A stretch of DNA of 64,000 bases, taken from the NCBI GenBank assembly GCA_019787685.1, contig JAHNUO010000048.1, forward strand, positions 1 through 64,000, in the 5' to 3' direction. The stretch is from Chiua virens (Eukaryota; Basidiomycota; Agaricomycetes; Boletales; Boletaceae). Of this stretch, positions 42,132 to 52,922 are shown in pieces; within the stretch, counting starts at the first letter, position 1; the number at the start of each line of letters is the position of its first letter. The notes under the pieces were generated by a model, which had not been told where the DNA came from, did no database searches, and saw nothing but the letters and a program-made list of their open reading frames with translations. Both the position numbers and the translations under genes were made by a program.

Positions 42132-43030
42132 TTATGGGCCCACACATGTAATTGCATTCCCACCCACTGAGCATACATGGGCCTGCCAGTTGCATCCACC
42201 GTGCCCTGTGGGCCCACACATGTGATTCAACTTTCATCCACAATGCATGCATGGGCCCGCCTATCTCATCCAGGTTGTATCCACCATGCCCATGCAGGCC
42301 CACACATGTGATTCAATTTCTATCTGCACAGCATGTGTGGGCCCACATGTCTCATCGATGTTGCAAATACTATGTTCATGTGGGCTCACACATGTGATCG
42401 CATGTCTATTTGCTAAGCACTCATGAGCCCGCACATCTAATCAAGGTTCTGGCTATCATTCCCATGTGGGCCCACCCAGCTGATTGTATTTCCATCTGCC
42501 GAGCACACAAGGGCCCGCACGTCTTATCGAGATTCCATATATTATGCCAGTGCAGGCCCGCACATCCTGGTTTGTATATTGATATGGGCTGCTCGTCTCT
42601 CCTAGGCTCCATTCAACTATCTTTCTGGGCCCGCCGACCTAATGCTCCCGCAGCTGCCATCTGGTCTGTATTTGGATGTGGGCCTGTTTGTACGATCTGT
42701 TTCAATCCAATATGCCTACTTGTCTCTATGTGACCCTGTCTATCTTTGTCTGTGGGCCCGATCATGTGATTGGGATGACGTCCGCTATGCCCTTGTGGGC
42801 CCTTTCATGTTTGCTCACCTGGTCCACATGGATATATGGATTCTATACCCTGTCCCTTGGCGGGTTCCCTTGTCTATAGGTTTGTGGGCTCCTATACACC
42901 ATCTGGGCCCATCTCGTTGAAAACAATTCATACCTCCCCCTGCTCAGGCAGGCCCACCCACATATATATGAGTGCCTTCTGGGCCCACAACAGGTTCTCC
43001 ATGTGCATGGTGATATTGTCAGTCTGGGCT
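42132..43030. repeat. GGGCCC minisatellite, right piece
   Basis: Resumes immediately after the Harbinger TTA with TGGGCCCACACATGT. About seven clear ~84-bp units to roughly 42620, then increasingly diverged (GGGCCC boxes up to about 42985). Confidence 0.85.
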
Positions 43031-43090
43031 GCTCGTGTGCATTGTGATAATGTGACTGCATTATGTGGGTATTTTCTGAAGGTTGGTACA

Positions 43091-43760
43091 TGAAGCTGAA
43101 CGCTATTCCTGACACCACTACCCCCAAGAAGATCTTTGAAAACCTAGTCACAGACTTCTCCACAGTGTTCATACCCACCACCCTAAAGGACAGAGCCTGC
43201 ATGACTTTTCAAGACATATGAATGGAAGGACCTCCCTTCAATGGGAACTTTGATGCCTTCCAGACTGCTTTCCAACTTGAATCCGCCCATAGCAGACTCT
43301 CTGACCAAGGGGTACTCAAGGACCTCCTAAAGTGAGCTATTTCTTCCCGTCTCGCCATAATGATGACAGCCATTCCTGACAAGCCAGAGATGGCTGAGGC
43401 TTGGTTGGCTAAGGCCTCCCAATTTTATCACACCATCATCAAGATGGAATAGCTATGCAAGGGACGACACTTGTACATCTCCTCCACTGCCGTCTCTACC
43501 CCCTCTTGGTCGAGAGACTCTGACGCTATGGACGTTGACTCCATCAGGCTTTCCCCCACTGAATGCACCGAGCACTTGAGGAATAACAAGTGCTTCATTT
43601 GCCATCAGCCTGAATGTTGCTCCACCAACCACAGGAAAAGATCCGGATCGCCCAGGAACGCCACCCCACACTATGCACTGCCACAGTGCCGCCAACAGAC
43701 TATTCATACCTAGAACATGGGAAATTAGAGCTCTATGGTAGTGCAACCACTACCAGGGGA
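43091..43760 (+). pseudogene. gag-like gene of the gypsy element
   Basis: Reads KIFENLVTDFSTVFIPTTLK, EGPPFNGNFDAFQTAFQLES, MTAIPDKPEMAEAWLAKASQ, then NNKCFICHQPECCSTNHRKR, a Cys/His knuckle-like segment. Stops break the frame at DI*MEG (43219-43221), LLK*AISS (about 43333) and KME*LCK (about 43450). Each could come from TGG, CGA or CAG by one transition. Confidence 0.75.
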
Positions 43761-44179
43761 CCCTCTGACCACCTATGTAAAGGCACAAGGACTTAACTCT
43801 GCAGAGGCCCTCAGAATGCTGAAGGTGTGTCTCGAAGAAGACCTTGATGAAGAAGGACATCAGGTCAACCACATTCTGCTTGCGACCAGAATGGGTTTTT
43901 AGATCAAGGGCCTATGCTGGCATGTAGCCCCTCTCATGTCATCTCGCCTGTATTTGTATCCCAAAGAGCCTCTAGAGCAATGCTTATTCCCATTTCACTC
44001 TATGCCCAGGAACAGGGAGAAATCGCCGACACTACCACACTCATAGTGTTACACAAGAGTGTACTGCAACTAGTGACCAACAAGACTTGTCGAGAGCTCA
44101 GGCGGCAATGACTTACCCACACTTTATCTCAAGAAGTATAAGACCTACAGCTCAAGCGCTGAAGGTAATATATCCCAGC

Positions 44180-44775
44180 TGTAGTGCAATACTCAGGGGG
44201 ATTGAAAGAAATAGAAAGAGGGTGAAGGAATGCGATTCCGTTCGACCCAGGGACAACACTGAGTTGGTGAACGACAAATAATGGTTTTTGAGTAGTCCGG
44301 GATGAATCCGGGGCGAATCCGGATTAAAATGGATAGAAAGGCGGACGTGGCAGTCCGATCTGGATCGAGAAAATATGAGGAGAGCGAGAGAAAATGAACG
44401 TCGACCGAAAACGATGTGAGACAGATGCGCACGGGCAAAAGCTACTGTATTTTTGTCAATACAGTGAATTTATAGTCCTTGGGAATACCCTCAGACTTGT
44501 CCTAAGTAAGGATAATGATAAAAGAAGAAGGTTTTCGTACGGTATAAAGTTCAAGAGGCACCCGAATGTCCCTGCAAGGGCTGCATGACATGGTCTAGCC
44601 AATGCTAAGTACGAATAAGGAGCATCAAAAATAAAATAAAAGAGTCTGAGGCAAAACGGGCGCGGATACAGCAATCCGGATGAGTTCGCACATGCAGACA
44701 GATCAGGATCAGGATCGGGTGACGACAGGGTGCGGAAACGTGCTATGCGAGCACAGGGAATACCTATTCCCTACA
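44180..44775. mobile_element. LTR-like insertion in the gypsy remnant
   Basis: Starts TGTAGTGC and ends CCCTACA. Inside it has TTTGTCAATACAGTGAATTTATAGTCC, similar in position and wording to TTTTATAGTCCTGGG in the solo LTR at 36174. No convincing target duplication was seen, so it may be one LTR of a larger broken element that includes the following bases. Confidence 0.4.
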
Positions 44776-45300
44776 GCACAGCAACATCCAGGTTAGGGAA
44801 GAGGGCACTTGTCTGCCAATGCTGAGGATCCTCGACTGTTAGTGAAAGGGCTCACACCAAGGGGAGACCAAGAAGTACGCTGAATTGTGCAGAACTAGTT
44901 AAGGGACATGGAAGTCACAAAGCAACTTATATATGTAAAGACCATGGATATAAAAGGAATCTATCTGGATATAGAAGGCATCCAGAAGGAGAAGCGGTGG
45001 TCCATGTGGTGAGCTATGTATGAATACAGGATGCTACCAAAAAGAGTCATCTGAAAGAGGAAGGTGGAGAGCCACAAGACGAATAAGGAAGCATATGTAA
45101 AAGGCAATGTGGTACTCCTACAGAGTGGATCAGGAATGAATCCGAGGAGCCCATAGAGGAAGGAATCATAGCCACTGATCAGGATTGCTCTTGAACCAGC
45201 TGCCAGTCATCGAAGAAGGAATCAAATGGTTGACATCTGGCCAAGTAAAGTAATTGTCTAAAGAAGGAAACCCATCGTGTAATGGTGTTTTGTAAGGAAG
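44776..45300. other. Unassigned decayed element DNA
   Basis: No stop-free reading frame of note. Short stretches such as GHGSHKATYICKDHGYKRNL on the plus strand hint at retroelement origin, but no family could be named. Confidence 0.4.
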
Positions 45301-45841
45301 AAAAGAAAAAGAAAACATGCCATCTGATTCCTCTAGTGATGTAGCTGATAACCAATCCTCTATGGGAAAATCTGTAACACATAGACTCCAGAGCAACCTG
45401 ATATTTCATAGACATGGGCTTTGCAAAGCGCCATCATTTCCCTGTTACTCAGCTGGAGAAACCCCTTTCTGTCAGCAATGTGGACAGAACCCACAACAAA
45501 GCTGGGGAAATACACTTCAAGGTCAAGGTGACCTTACGCTACTGCAATGTTGAAAATGTTTGAGAACTCTTTATCATAAACTGCAGATCTCAGAACGTCA
45601 TTCTGGGGATCCCCTGGTTGATCAACATCAACCCCACCATTGGCTGGGCCCAAGGATAGGTAACTATTCCCAACAGGGTCGCTGCACTGTGACACAACTT
45701 GCCTATAGTCAAAGCCCAGAGATATCTGGTACACTACTTCAAATACGACCATCAGGACGGTCTCCACTGTCACCTGGAGAAATACTTCTCTATTGCCTTT
45801 CCTGACAACCCATATATCATCAACAAAAGATTACCCTTTCA
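45301..45841 (+). pseudogene. gypsy protease region remnant
   Basis: Contains NVILGIPWLININPTIGWAQ, matching the segment between the aspartic protease and reverse transcriptase of Ty3/gypsy polyproteins (usual form VILGxPWLxxxNP). Stops and frame changes flank it. The protease active-site Asp-Thr/Ser-Gly was not found. Confidence 0.6.
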
Positions 45842-47016
45842 ATGGAGCTCGCTGCTGCCGTGAGAAAGGAGAAACCCAAACTTTCCCCACAATTTGCTGC
45901 CTACTCCTCCATCTTCAAAGAGCCCTCCAACACCTTCATCCCACCCTTGTGTGACTTTGACCATACCATTGACCTCAAGGAGACATTCTCTCCCTGCCGC
46001 ACTAAAGCCTACCCTCTCAACCTGACAGAATGCTCCGCTTGCCTCCACTTTATTGAGGAACATATGAAGAAGGGGACCATTCATCCTTCAAAATCCCCTC
46101 AGGCGGCCCCTTTCTTTGTCAACAAGAAAGACAGCAAGCTACACCCCTGTCAGGACTACTGCTACCTCAATGAGCATACAGTCAAGAACGCATATCCCCT
46201 CCCCCTCATCTCGGATTTAATGGATTGTCTCAAGGACTCCACTATCTTCACCAAGATGGATATCCAATGAAGATTCAACAACATCCACATCAAGGACAGC
46301 AACCAATGGAAGGCTGCCTTCATCACTCCCTTTGGGCTCTTCAAACCCCTCATCATGTTCTTTGGAATGTACAATGGTTCCCTGACCTTCCAGGCCTTCA
46401 TGGATCACATCTTTGGTGACATGATTGTGGAAGGATGGCTGATGATCTACATGGATGATCTTTTAATTCACAGCAATGACCTCACACTCCACAAAGATTG
46501 TACCCGCCGTGTCCTCATGAGAATGCAAGAACACCAGTTACACTTAAAGCTTGAAAAGTGCTCATTTAACATCTCAGATGTTGAGTACCTCGGGATGGTT
46601 ATCAAGGACAGTGTTGTCCAGATGGACCCCACCAAGCTCTCTGCCATTCGTGACTGGGAGAGCCCCATCTCTGTCAGGGAAGTCCAATTGTTCATCAGTT
46701 TCTGCAACTTTTACCGTAAGTTCATTCTGAACTTCTTCGAGATCACCTGCCCCCTCCACGCCCTTACTCAAAAGATGTCTGAGTGGCAATGGGGCCCCAA
46801 ACAGCAATATGCCTTTCAATCCCTCAAGAATTTGTTGCTTTTGAACCTGGTCCTCTACATGCTGGACCCCTCATAGCCTTTCAAGGTCATGACCTCTCTC
46901 ATCGCCTTGGGAGCTGTCTTGATGCAGGCAGACTCCAACAGGGACCTGCATCCCTGTACCTACTTCTCAGAGACATTTTCTCCCGCAGAACACAACTACG
47001 ATATCTACAATTGTAA
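45842..47016 (+). pseudogene. gypsy reverse transcriptase / RNase H remnant
   Basis: The N-part has KPKLSPQFAAYSSIFKEPSN and the finger/palm blocks APFFVNKKDSKLHPCQDYCY, NEHTVKNAYPLPLISDLMDC and FTKMDIQ. A TGA (46268-46270) follows where the family has Trp-Gly (TGG to TGA). The frame continues RFNNIHIKDSNQWKAAFITP, FGMYNGSLTFQAFMDHIFGD and the catalytic MIYMDDLLIHS (YMDD present), then the thumb and SDVEYLGMVIKDSVVQMDPT. After a TAG at 46874-46876, [20 protein letters not shown] and [14 protein letters not shown] are the start of RNase H, where the sequence breaks off at the hAT remnant. Confidence 0.85.
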
Positions 47017-47032
47017 GTAGTAATGTGCAAGG

Positions 47033-48090
47033 CTTGGGCTCAAGCCCTGAGCCCTGCCTGACCTGGCCCCTGAAGCCTGAGCCTGGCCTGGCCCTTCTCA
47101 AGGCCTTATCGGGCTCTGGGCTCGGGCTTCCATTTTGGTTGACCTTTGGCCTGGGCCTAAGCCTGGGCTTGCAACTGTATAGTTAAGTAGCCACCGGACC
47201 CACGGTCTTGGCCAAATATAGCACTTCGCTTGTTCTTACCCCACTCATCCCCATATAGTACAAGCTTGGCATGGAAAATGAAAAGTCTCAACCAAAGCGG
47301 ACTGGGGCTCTGTTGGCTAAACTACATGATCAAGACAATGCAGCCACACCTGAGCTTCGTTCCCACCAACATGCTCCTGATGTGGCAAGCATTTCTGTCC
47401 TCCACAACGACCCAGTAGACCCGACGCACCCCACAGACAAAAGTCCACCACCACTACCCAACCACAAATGCAAGACTGGCCTGTGTGCTAACAATCAATG
47501 TCATGGTCACAATCAAGATTCAAGTGATGGAGATAAGAGTTCACTGCCAAAGGAAGTGGGGTCACACAAATGGTGTATGTTCCACTCGTAATCCTTCTTC
47601 ATTTCACTGACTCTCCATCTATAGTCTCGAAAAGGCATGCCAGAAGGGCCAGAACATCCAATCTGCCACTCAGACCACTTGAGGGGATCACGATGGTGAG
47701 TACCATGACTTTCTTATATTATCTACTAACTCATTGACTTGAAACAGTCCTGACATCTACAATACCACGGGACAACCTACGACATCGACGAGTTTTTCTT
47801 GCCCATTTACCTCGACGATAATGGCAAGAAGCTACATAAATGCAAACTTTGCTCGTAAGTGACTTAATCCAGTGTTTGTAACTCACATTTAACAGATGTT
47901 TAGGATGTGCACACATGTAGTAGCACTTGTCCCAGACATATCCACGTTGCAGCATCATATAGAGTGGCATCACTAGGATGCATACTTAGCCTGGGCAGAA
48001 GCAAATGGATTCAAGTCCATGCTTCCCAAAGACACAAAAGAGTGGAAAGAAAATAGCTCAGGTACCCAGCAGCAAAGCCAGTTGGATACT
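47033..48090 (+). pseudogene. hAT element 5' part with BED-finger transposase start
   Basis: 47033-47185 is a subterminal region of GGGCTC/GGGCCT-type hexamers, usual near hAT ends. The left flank GTAAGTAG and a TTAAGTAG near 47189 leave open that this part is itself a MITE. From 47271 the plus strand encodes MENEKSQPKRTGALLAKLHD.., SRKGMPEGPEHPICHSDHL, then YDIDEFFLPIYLDDNGKKLH and KCKLCS|GTAAGT, then AWAEANGFKSMLPKDTKEWK. This is the N-terminal BED-type zinc finger found on basidiomycete hAT transposases. The catalytic RNase-H-like domain is absent because Helitron D sequence begins at about 48091. Confidence 0.65.
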
Positions 48091-50731
48091 CACCTGCCAC
48101 TGTCCTAACTGAAGGGGAGAATGAAATCCACTCCTATCTTGATGCCAGATACATATCATCCACTCAAGCCTGTCACAACATCTTTGAATTCCCCATGCAT
48201 ATGGAATGGCCCGCTGTCTACCATTTACCTATCCATCTTCCTGGTCATCAGTTTGTGATTTTCCAAGCTGAAGCAGAGATTGAGAATGTGGTCAACAATG
48301 TCAAGGACACTCAACTACTTGGATGGTTCAAAGCCAATGAAGACCCTGACCTCATTGCTGCTGGAGCACATAATCATCTCTATCAAGATTTTCCCAAGCA
48401 TTTCGTTTGGAACAAAGGTTGTGCTGTTTGGATGGTTTGTCAAAGATACAAGGCCATTGGACACATGTACTCTATTTCTCCCTCTGCCGGTGAAGCATTT
48501 TACTTGCGTCTTCTACTCACAGTGATCAAAGGTGAGATAAATCATTATGAGTTTGTGAAATAACATTCATATCTTCTCATTAATAGGTACTACATCCTAT
48601 GAAGATCTTTGTACTGTTGAGGGTCATTTGCATGAGAATTTCAAAGAGGCCTGTCATGCACATGGGCTTTTGCAAGATGACAGGAAATGGCTTTTATGCT
48701 TAGAGGAGGCAGCTCACTTCAAGACAGGCTATCAGCTACACCATTTGTTCATTGTCATTCTGGTCCATTGTTCTCCTGTGGATCCTCATTGATTATGGGA
48801 AGCCTCAAAGGATCATCTATGTAATGACCTTGCACGTCAACTCATTCGTATCTTTAACATCATTGAGCCCAATCAGGAGCAAATCCATTACTATGGGTTG
48901 CATCTCATAGACCAAGAACTCAGAAAACATGGAAAAGAATTGGAAAACTTCCCTTCCATGCCTAGATCACAGAATGACTGGGGCCGTCACAGAGGAAACC
49001 AACTTATCTTTGAACAAAGAAATTACAACAGAGAAGAACAACAAGAACAAGTTGACAGAGGACTTCCCACTCTCAATCCTCAACAGATCACTCTTTATGA
49101 TGCTGTCATAGATAGTGTTCTCAACTCCCATGGATCTTCTTTCTTTCTGCACAGTGGTGGTGGATGTGGAAAGACCTATTTGGCCAAACTTATTGCTGCT
49201 GGTGTTCGTGCAAGAGACATGATTGTTCTTTGTGTGGCCTCTACTGGTCTGGCAGCTCTTCTCCTTCCTGGTGGTCGCATTGCACATTCACATTTCAAAA
49301 TTCCCATTCCCTGTCATGAGCAAAGCACATGTAGCATCAAAAAGAATGATCCCATTCATGAACTTCTCAAAGACACCTCTCTTATCATTTGGGATGAGGC
49401 AGCCTCTTAGCATCATTTCATTGTGGAGACTGTGGATCGTACTCTTCATGACCTGTTGGATCAGCCCAACCATCCATTTGGAGGAATTACAATTCTATTC
49501 AGTGGAGATTTCAGGCAAACACTTCCTGTTATCTTACATGGCTCAAGAGAACAAATCATCCCAGCCACTCTTACCCACTCCAATCTATGGCCAAGAATGA
49601 ACATTCATTATCTTCACCAAAACATGCGTCTAGGTCAAGATCCAGAGTCTGATGAATGGGCCCAACAACTATTGCAGATAGGTGTAAAAGATGGAGATAT
49701 GATGCTTCCCGAGCACATGCGTTGTGGCAACACTATGGCATCCCTTATCAATGCCCTTTACTCCCAACTTCTCACCCAAGATGAGCACCTTCCTGATCAA
49801 TATTTTCTGGATTGTACCATTCTCAGTCCCAGGAATGAACAAGTCCATGAAGTCAATGCCACCATTCTAGGCTCTGTTGCACCTCAGGAAAAGCTCACAT
49901 ACCTCAGTGCAGACTCTGTGACAGAGCCACAATACGAGTACATCCAACCAAAAGTCCTCAATACCTTTAGCCCCTCTAGATTTCCCCTTCACAAGCTGGA
50001 GCTTAAAACTAGAGCACCACTCATGCTGTTGCGCAATCAGGATCCCATGAATGGTCTTTGCAATGGTACTCGCTTGAGGCTCCTCAGGTCTACTTGCCGG
50101 ATTCTGGAGTGTAGAGTGTTAGGTGGAGATAATGCCAACAATGTGGTCTTCATTCCCCGCATGGCCCTTGACTCTGGCCTTCAAGATTCTCCCATTCCTT
50201 TCTGTTGTCTGCAATTTCCTGTTCATCTAGCCTATGCCATGACAATCAATAAATCACAAGGTCAGACAGTCAAGCATGTTGGGTTGAATTTGAGCTCTTC
50301 TGTTTTCTCTCATGGACAACTTTATGTTGCTTTGTCATGTTGTACTCATCCCAGAAACATAAAAATTCTTTTTCCTCATGGTCAAGAAAATTCAAAAGCT
50401 ACCAATGTTGTTTGGACTGAAGTATTTAGAACTTTGAACATTCGATATACACCTCTTCAAATTTCGATACTATAATCTTTGTACTTATTGGCTGTGTACT
50501 TATATCTCCAATGTACACCTTACATAAAACCAAGAATTTACATTGTCCCCACCATTTGAACCTTCAATTGAACCTGCTTATGTCTCACTACAATGTGACT
50601 ACAAATTCGACTACACGAGTCTACATCTGATTTTTGTGCAAATACTCAAATGAAACCATGCTGATAATTTACCTGGACTCAGACGATCTCAGACTACTAC
50701 TACAAACAAACAAAAATAATGTTTTACTTGA
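48091..50731 (+). mobile_element. Helitron D: 5'-truncated, inverted relative of B
   Basis: The only Helitron coding copy on the plus strand. Similarity to B starts in the middle of the Rep exon (GCCACTGTCCTAACTGAAGG) and ends at GTTTTACTTGAA, just before the terminal junction module of B, so both ends of the element are missing. Most differences from B that I could read are C-to-T or G-to-A. Confidence 0.88.
48112..50475 (+). pseudogene. Helitron D Rep C-terminus and helicase, two stops
   Basis: The Rep remainder (NEIHSYLDARYISSTQACHN to LTVIKGEINHYE) is followed by an intron (about 48530-48586) and the helicase exon. TGA at 48790-48792 replaces CGA of B (DPH*LWEAS), and TAG at 49408-49410 replaces CAG (DEAAS*HHF). 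The helicase otherwise keeps HSGGGCGKTYLAKL, ILFSGDFRQTLPV and MTINKSQGQTV. The Arg in the last motif has become Cys (VALSCCTHP; VALSRCTHP in B). Confidence 0.9.
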
Positions 50732-50988
50732 ATATTGCCACCTTTGCATTGACACAAGACTGCCACAACATGTGCCAGTTACCCAACTTCCCTCAACCCT
50801 TCCTGGATTTTAATTTCACTCGGGTATCTTTGTTGTACTGTTGATCATAAATTTGACTACTTGAGTCTACATTTGAATGTTGTACATACTTGAATACTCA
50901 AATAAAATAAAACCTTGCTCATAATTTCCGTTGACTCAGATAATCCACTACCTACTCAACTTTACAACCCCCCAAAAAATAACCTTAA
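50732..50988 (+). mobile_element. Satellite monomer piece and satellite-type Helitron 3' end
   Basis: 50740-50812 resembles one 158-bp satellite monomer end in inverted orientation relative to S2 (CAGTTACCCAACTTCCCTCA, CCCTTCCTGGATTTTAATTTCAC). 50812-50988 is the plus-strand S-type 3' tail, nearly identical to 29354-29531. Confidence 0.7.
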
Positions 50989-52664
50989 GAGGCAACGACG
51001 AGGGTGAAATGCCTCATGGGCTTGTTAATATCTTTCAGGCCATACAATGAAGACAGACATATGTGAGAATTTCACCCATGGTGAACATGCTAAGAGACAG
51101 AAATGTCGCAGACCTGGCACGAGCGGGAATGTATAAAAACAAGCACCAAATATTCGGACCACACGCAATTGATAGAATATGTATATAGTCGAGACTCGAG
51201 ACTCACCCACGTAAAAAGTGAGGTATTATGTGAAAATCATATCAGTCAGTGGTAAATATGTGCATGCATGGGCGCATCCCCGCCTGTGTCGGGGATGCGG
51301 CCATCTATGTACAACTTACACATACAGATGAGGCAACAAATTGGAATAATGGTGCGTAAAATGGTGTACATGCACCATGGTCAGAACATATGAGGCACAA
51401 ATCCCACCACCTGCGGGAATCCATGCATGAAAGAGAAAAACCCATAATATATGGTTATCTGTCATGATGAATATCAGATATGATATCTGAGTCGCTACTT
51501 CAAATTGTTGTCCACTAAATATAATACACCTGATAGATAGTGTGACGACGTATCAGATATACCTTGGTATCTCTGACAATACAGATATTGTGTCTGCTTG
51601 GATTTGCACATTTATGTGAAAGCTGAGTAGGCGACTTGATAGCACTGATATGATATGTTTCTCAAAACGGTGTTTGATGTCCATCTTTGACATTTGTGGT
51701 ATAATATGTCTTGTGTGCAGTTGACATACATATGTACGTGATACCATGTGTGTCTGAGAATAAACCATGTCGTATGTGATGGTTCAAACTATAATAATAA
51801 AAATCCATCCATCAGTGATCCCCATGACATAAAATGGCGTTGTTTGATAGAGTGTGGTTATCTAAATCACATGGACTTTGCGGATCTTTCAAACATGACA
51901 CATATAGATGTACGCAATCCCGCATATGGCGGGTATGCGAGTAATAAATGAACGAACAATTATGTCATTAGATAGCCGCATTTGCGTCTGTGGCGGGTAT
52001 GCGATGTTTCGGGACAATGACTCAGTATTGCGATGTACAATTACAACACAAACGAGCAATGGGAAATAAAGTGACATTCAATATCGCATTGCCGCCATGT
52101 GTGGGAATGCGGACAAAAGATGTACAGTTACAACACAATCGAGCAATGTGGAATAAAATGACATTCAACATCACATTGCCGCCATGTGTGGGAATGCGTG
52201 ACAAAATGTGTCAATATTCAATATCGCATTCCCGCTATGTGTGGGAATGCGGACAATATGTGTCAAATATGTGTCCGCATTCCCACACATAGCGTGAATG
52301 CGATATTGAATGTCATGTTATTCCCCGTTGCTCCTTTGTGTTGTAACTGTACATCACAATACTGAGTCATTCATTCATTGTCTCGAAACATCGCACACCC
52401 GCCACAGACGCAAATGCGGCTGTCTAATGACATCATTAATCATTCGTTTATCTACTCGCATACCCGCCATACGCGGGAATGCGTACATATATACATCTCA
52501 TCTTATGAAAGATCCGCAAATTCTATGTGATTTGGATGACTACACTCTAGGAAATATATATTCCACACTTGATGACATGGTAGATTTGCGGCTTTGGGGT
52601 GTGAATTTGTAGGTCTTACCTCTGTCTAACCCCCTCTGAATTAGATTAGATCCCTTTAAATTGA
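50989..52664 (+). mobile_element. Palindromic hairpin element P2
   Basis: Second copy of P1, nearly identical throughout, starting at the GAGGC..GCCTC junction (50989-51015) and ending at CCCTTTAAATT. It carries an extra ACATACATATGTACGTGATAC near 51724 (absent from P1). The central hairpin arms have diverged slightly. The DNA beyond 52664 is unrelated to that beyond 31165. Confidence 0.75.
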
Positions 52665-52922
52665 GTTGTGGCTCATGTTGATCCTGTGTTGTTATTTGCA
52701 TGGGATGAATAGTAAACAACAGACGAGCCTCTTTCAAGGTCTCCCGCTTGCCGCTCATGACAAAGCTATCCAGATCTGAAATACCTGTGAGCCAAAAGAA
52801 GCGAGTCCGCGATATTTAAACGCACATTCATCACGAAGACAGTTATTGTCTACAGACTCTATGCGTAAAGTGTGCCTTCAAGAACGTTAGTTCATTAGAA
52901 TCAAACATCATCGTGGAAAAGC
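52665..52922. other. Spacer
   Basis: No gene or repeat recognised. It is probably the former 3' flank of the next gene. Confidence 0.4.

Larger units (their letters stand above)
43091..47016 (+). mobile_element. Decayed Ty3/gypsy retrotransposon, internal region
   Basis: Gag, protease region, reverse transcriptase and the beginning of RNase H lie in this order on the plus strand, all with stops and frame breaks. The inner part is interrupted by an LTR-like insertion at 44180. No flanking LTR pair was found, so the ends are only the limits of recognisable sequence. Confidence 0.8.

Noticed and set aside
44180..44775. Second copy of the same LTR as at 36174
   Set aside because: Layout and ends are similar but the sequence is too diverged to call the same family by eye, and no target duplication was seen. 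Kept only as LTR-like.
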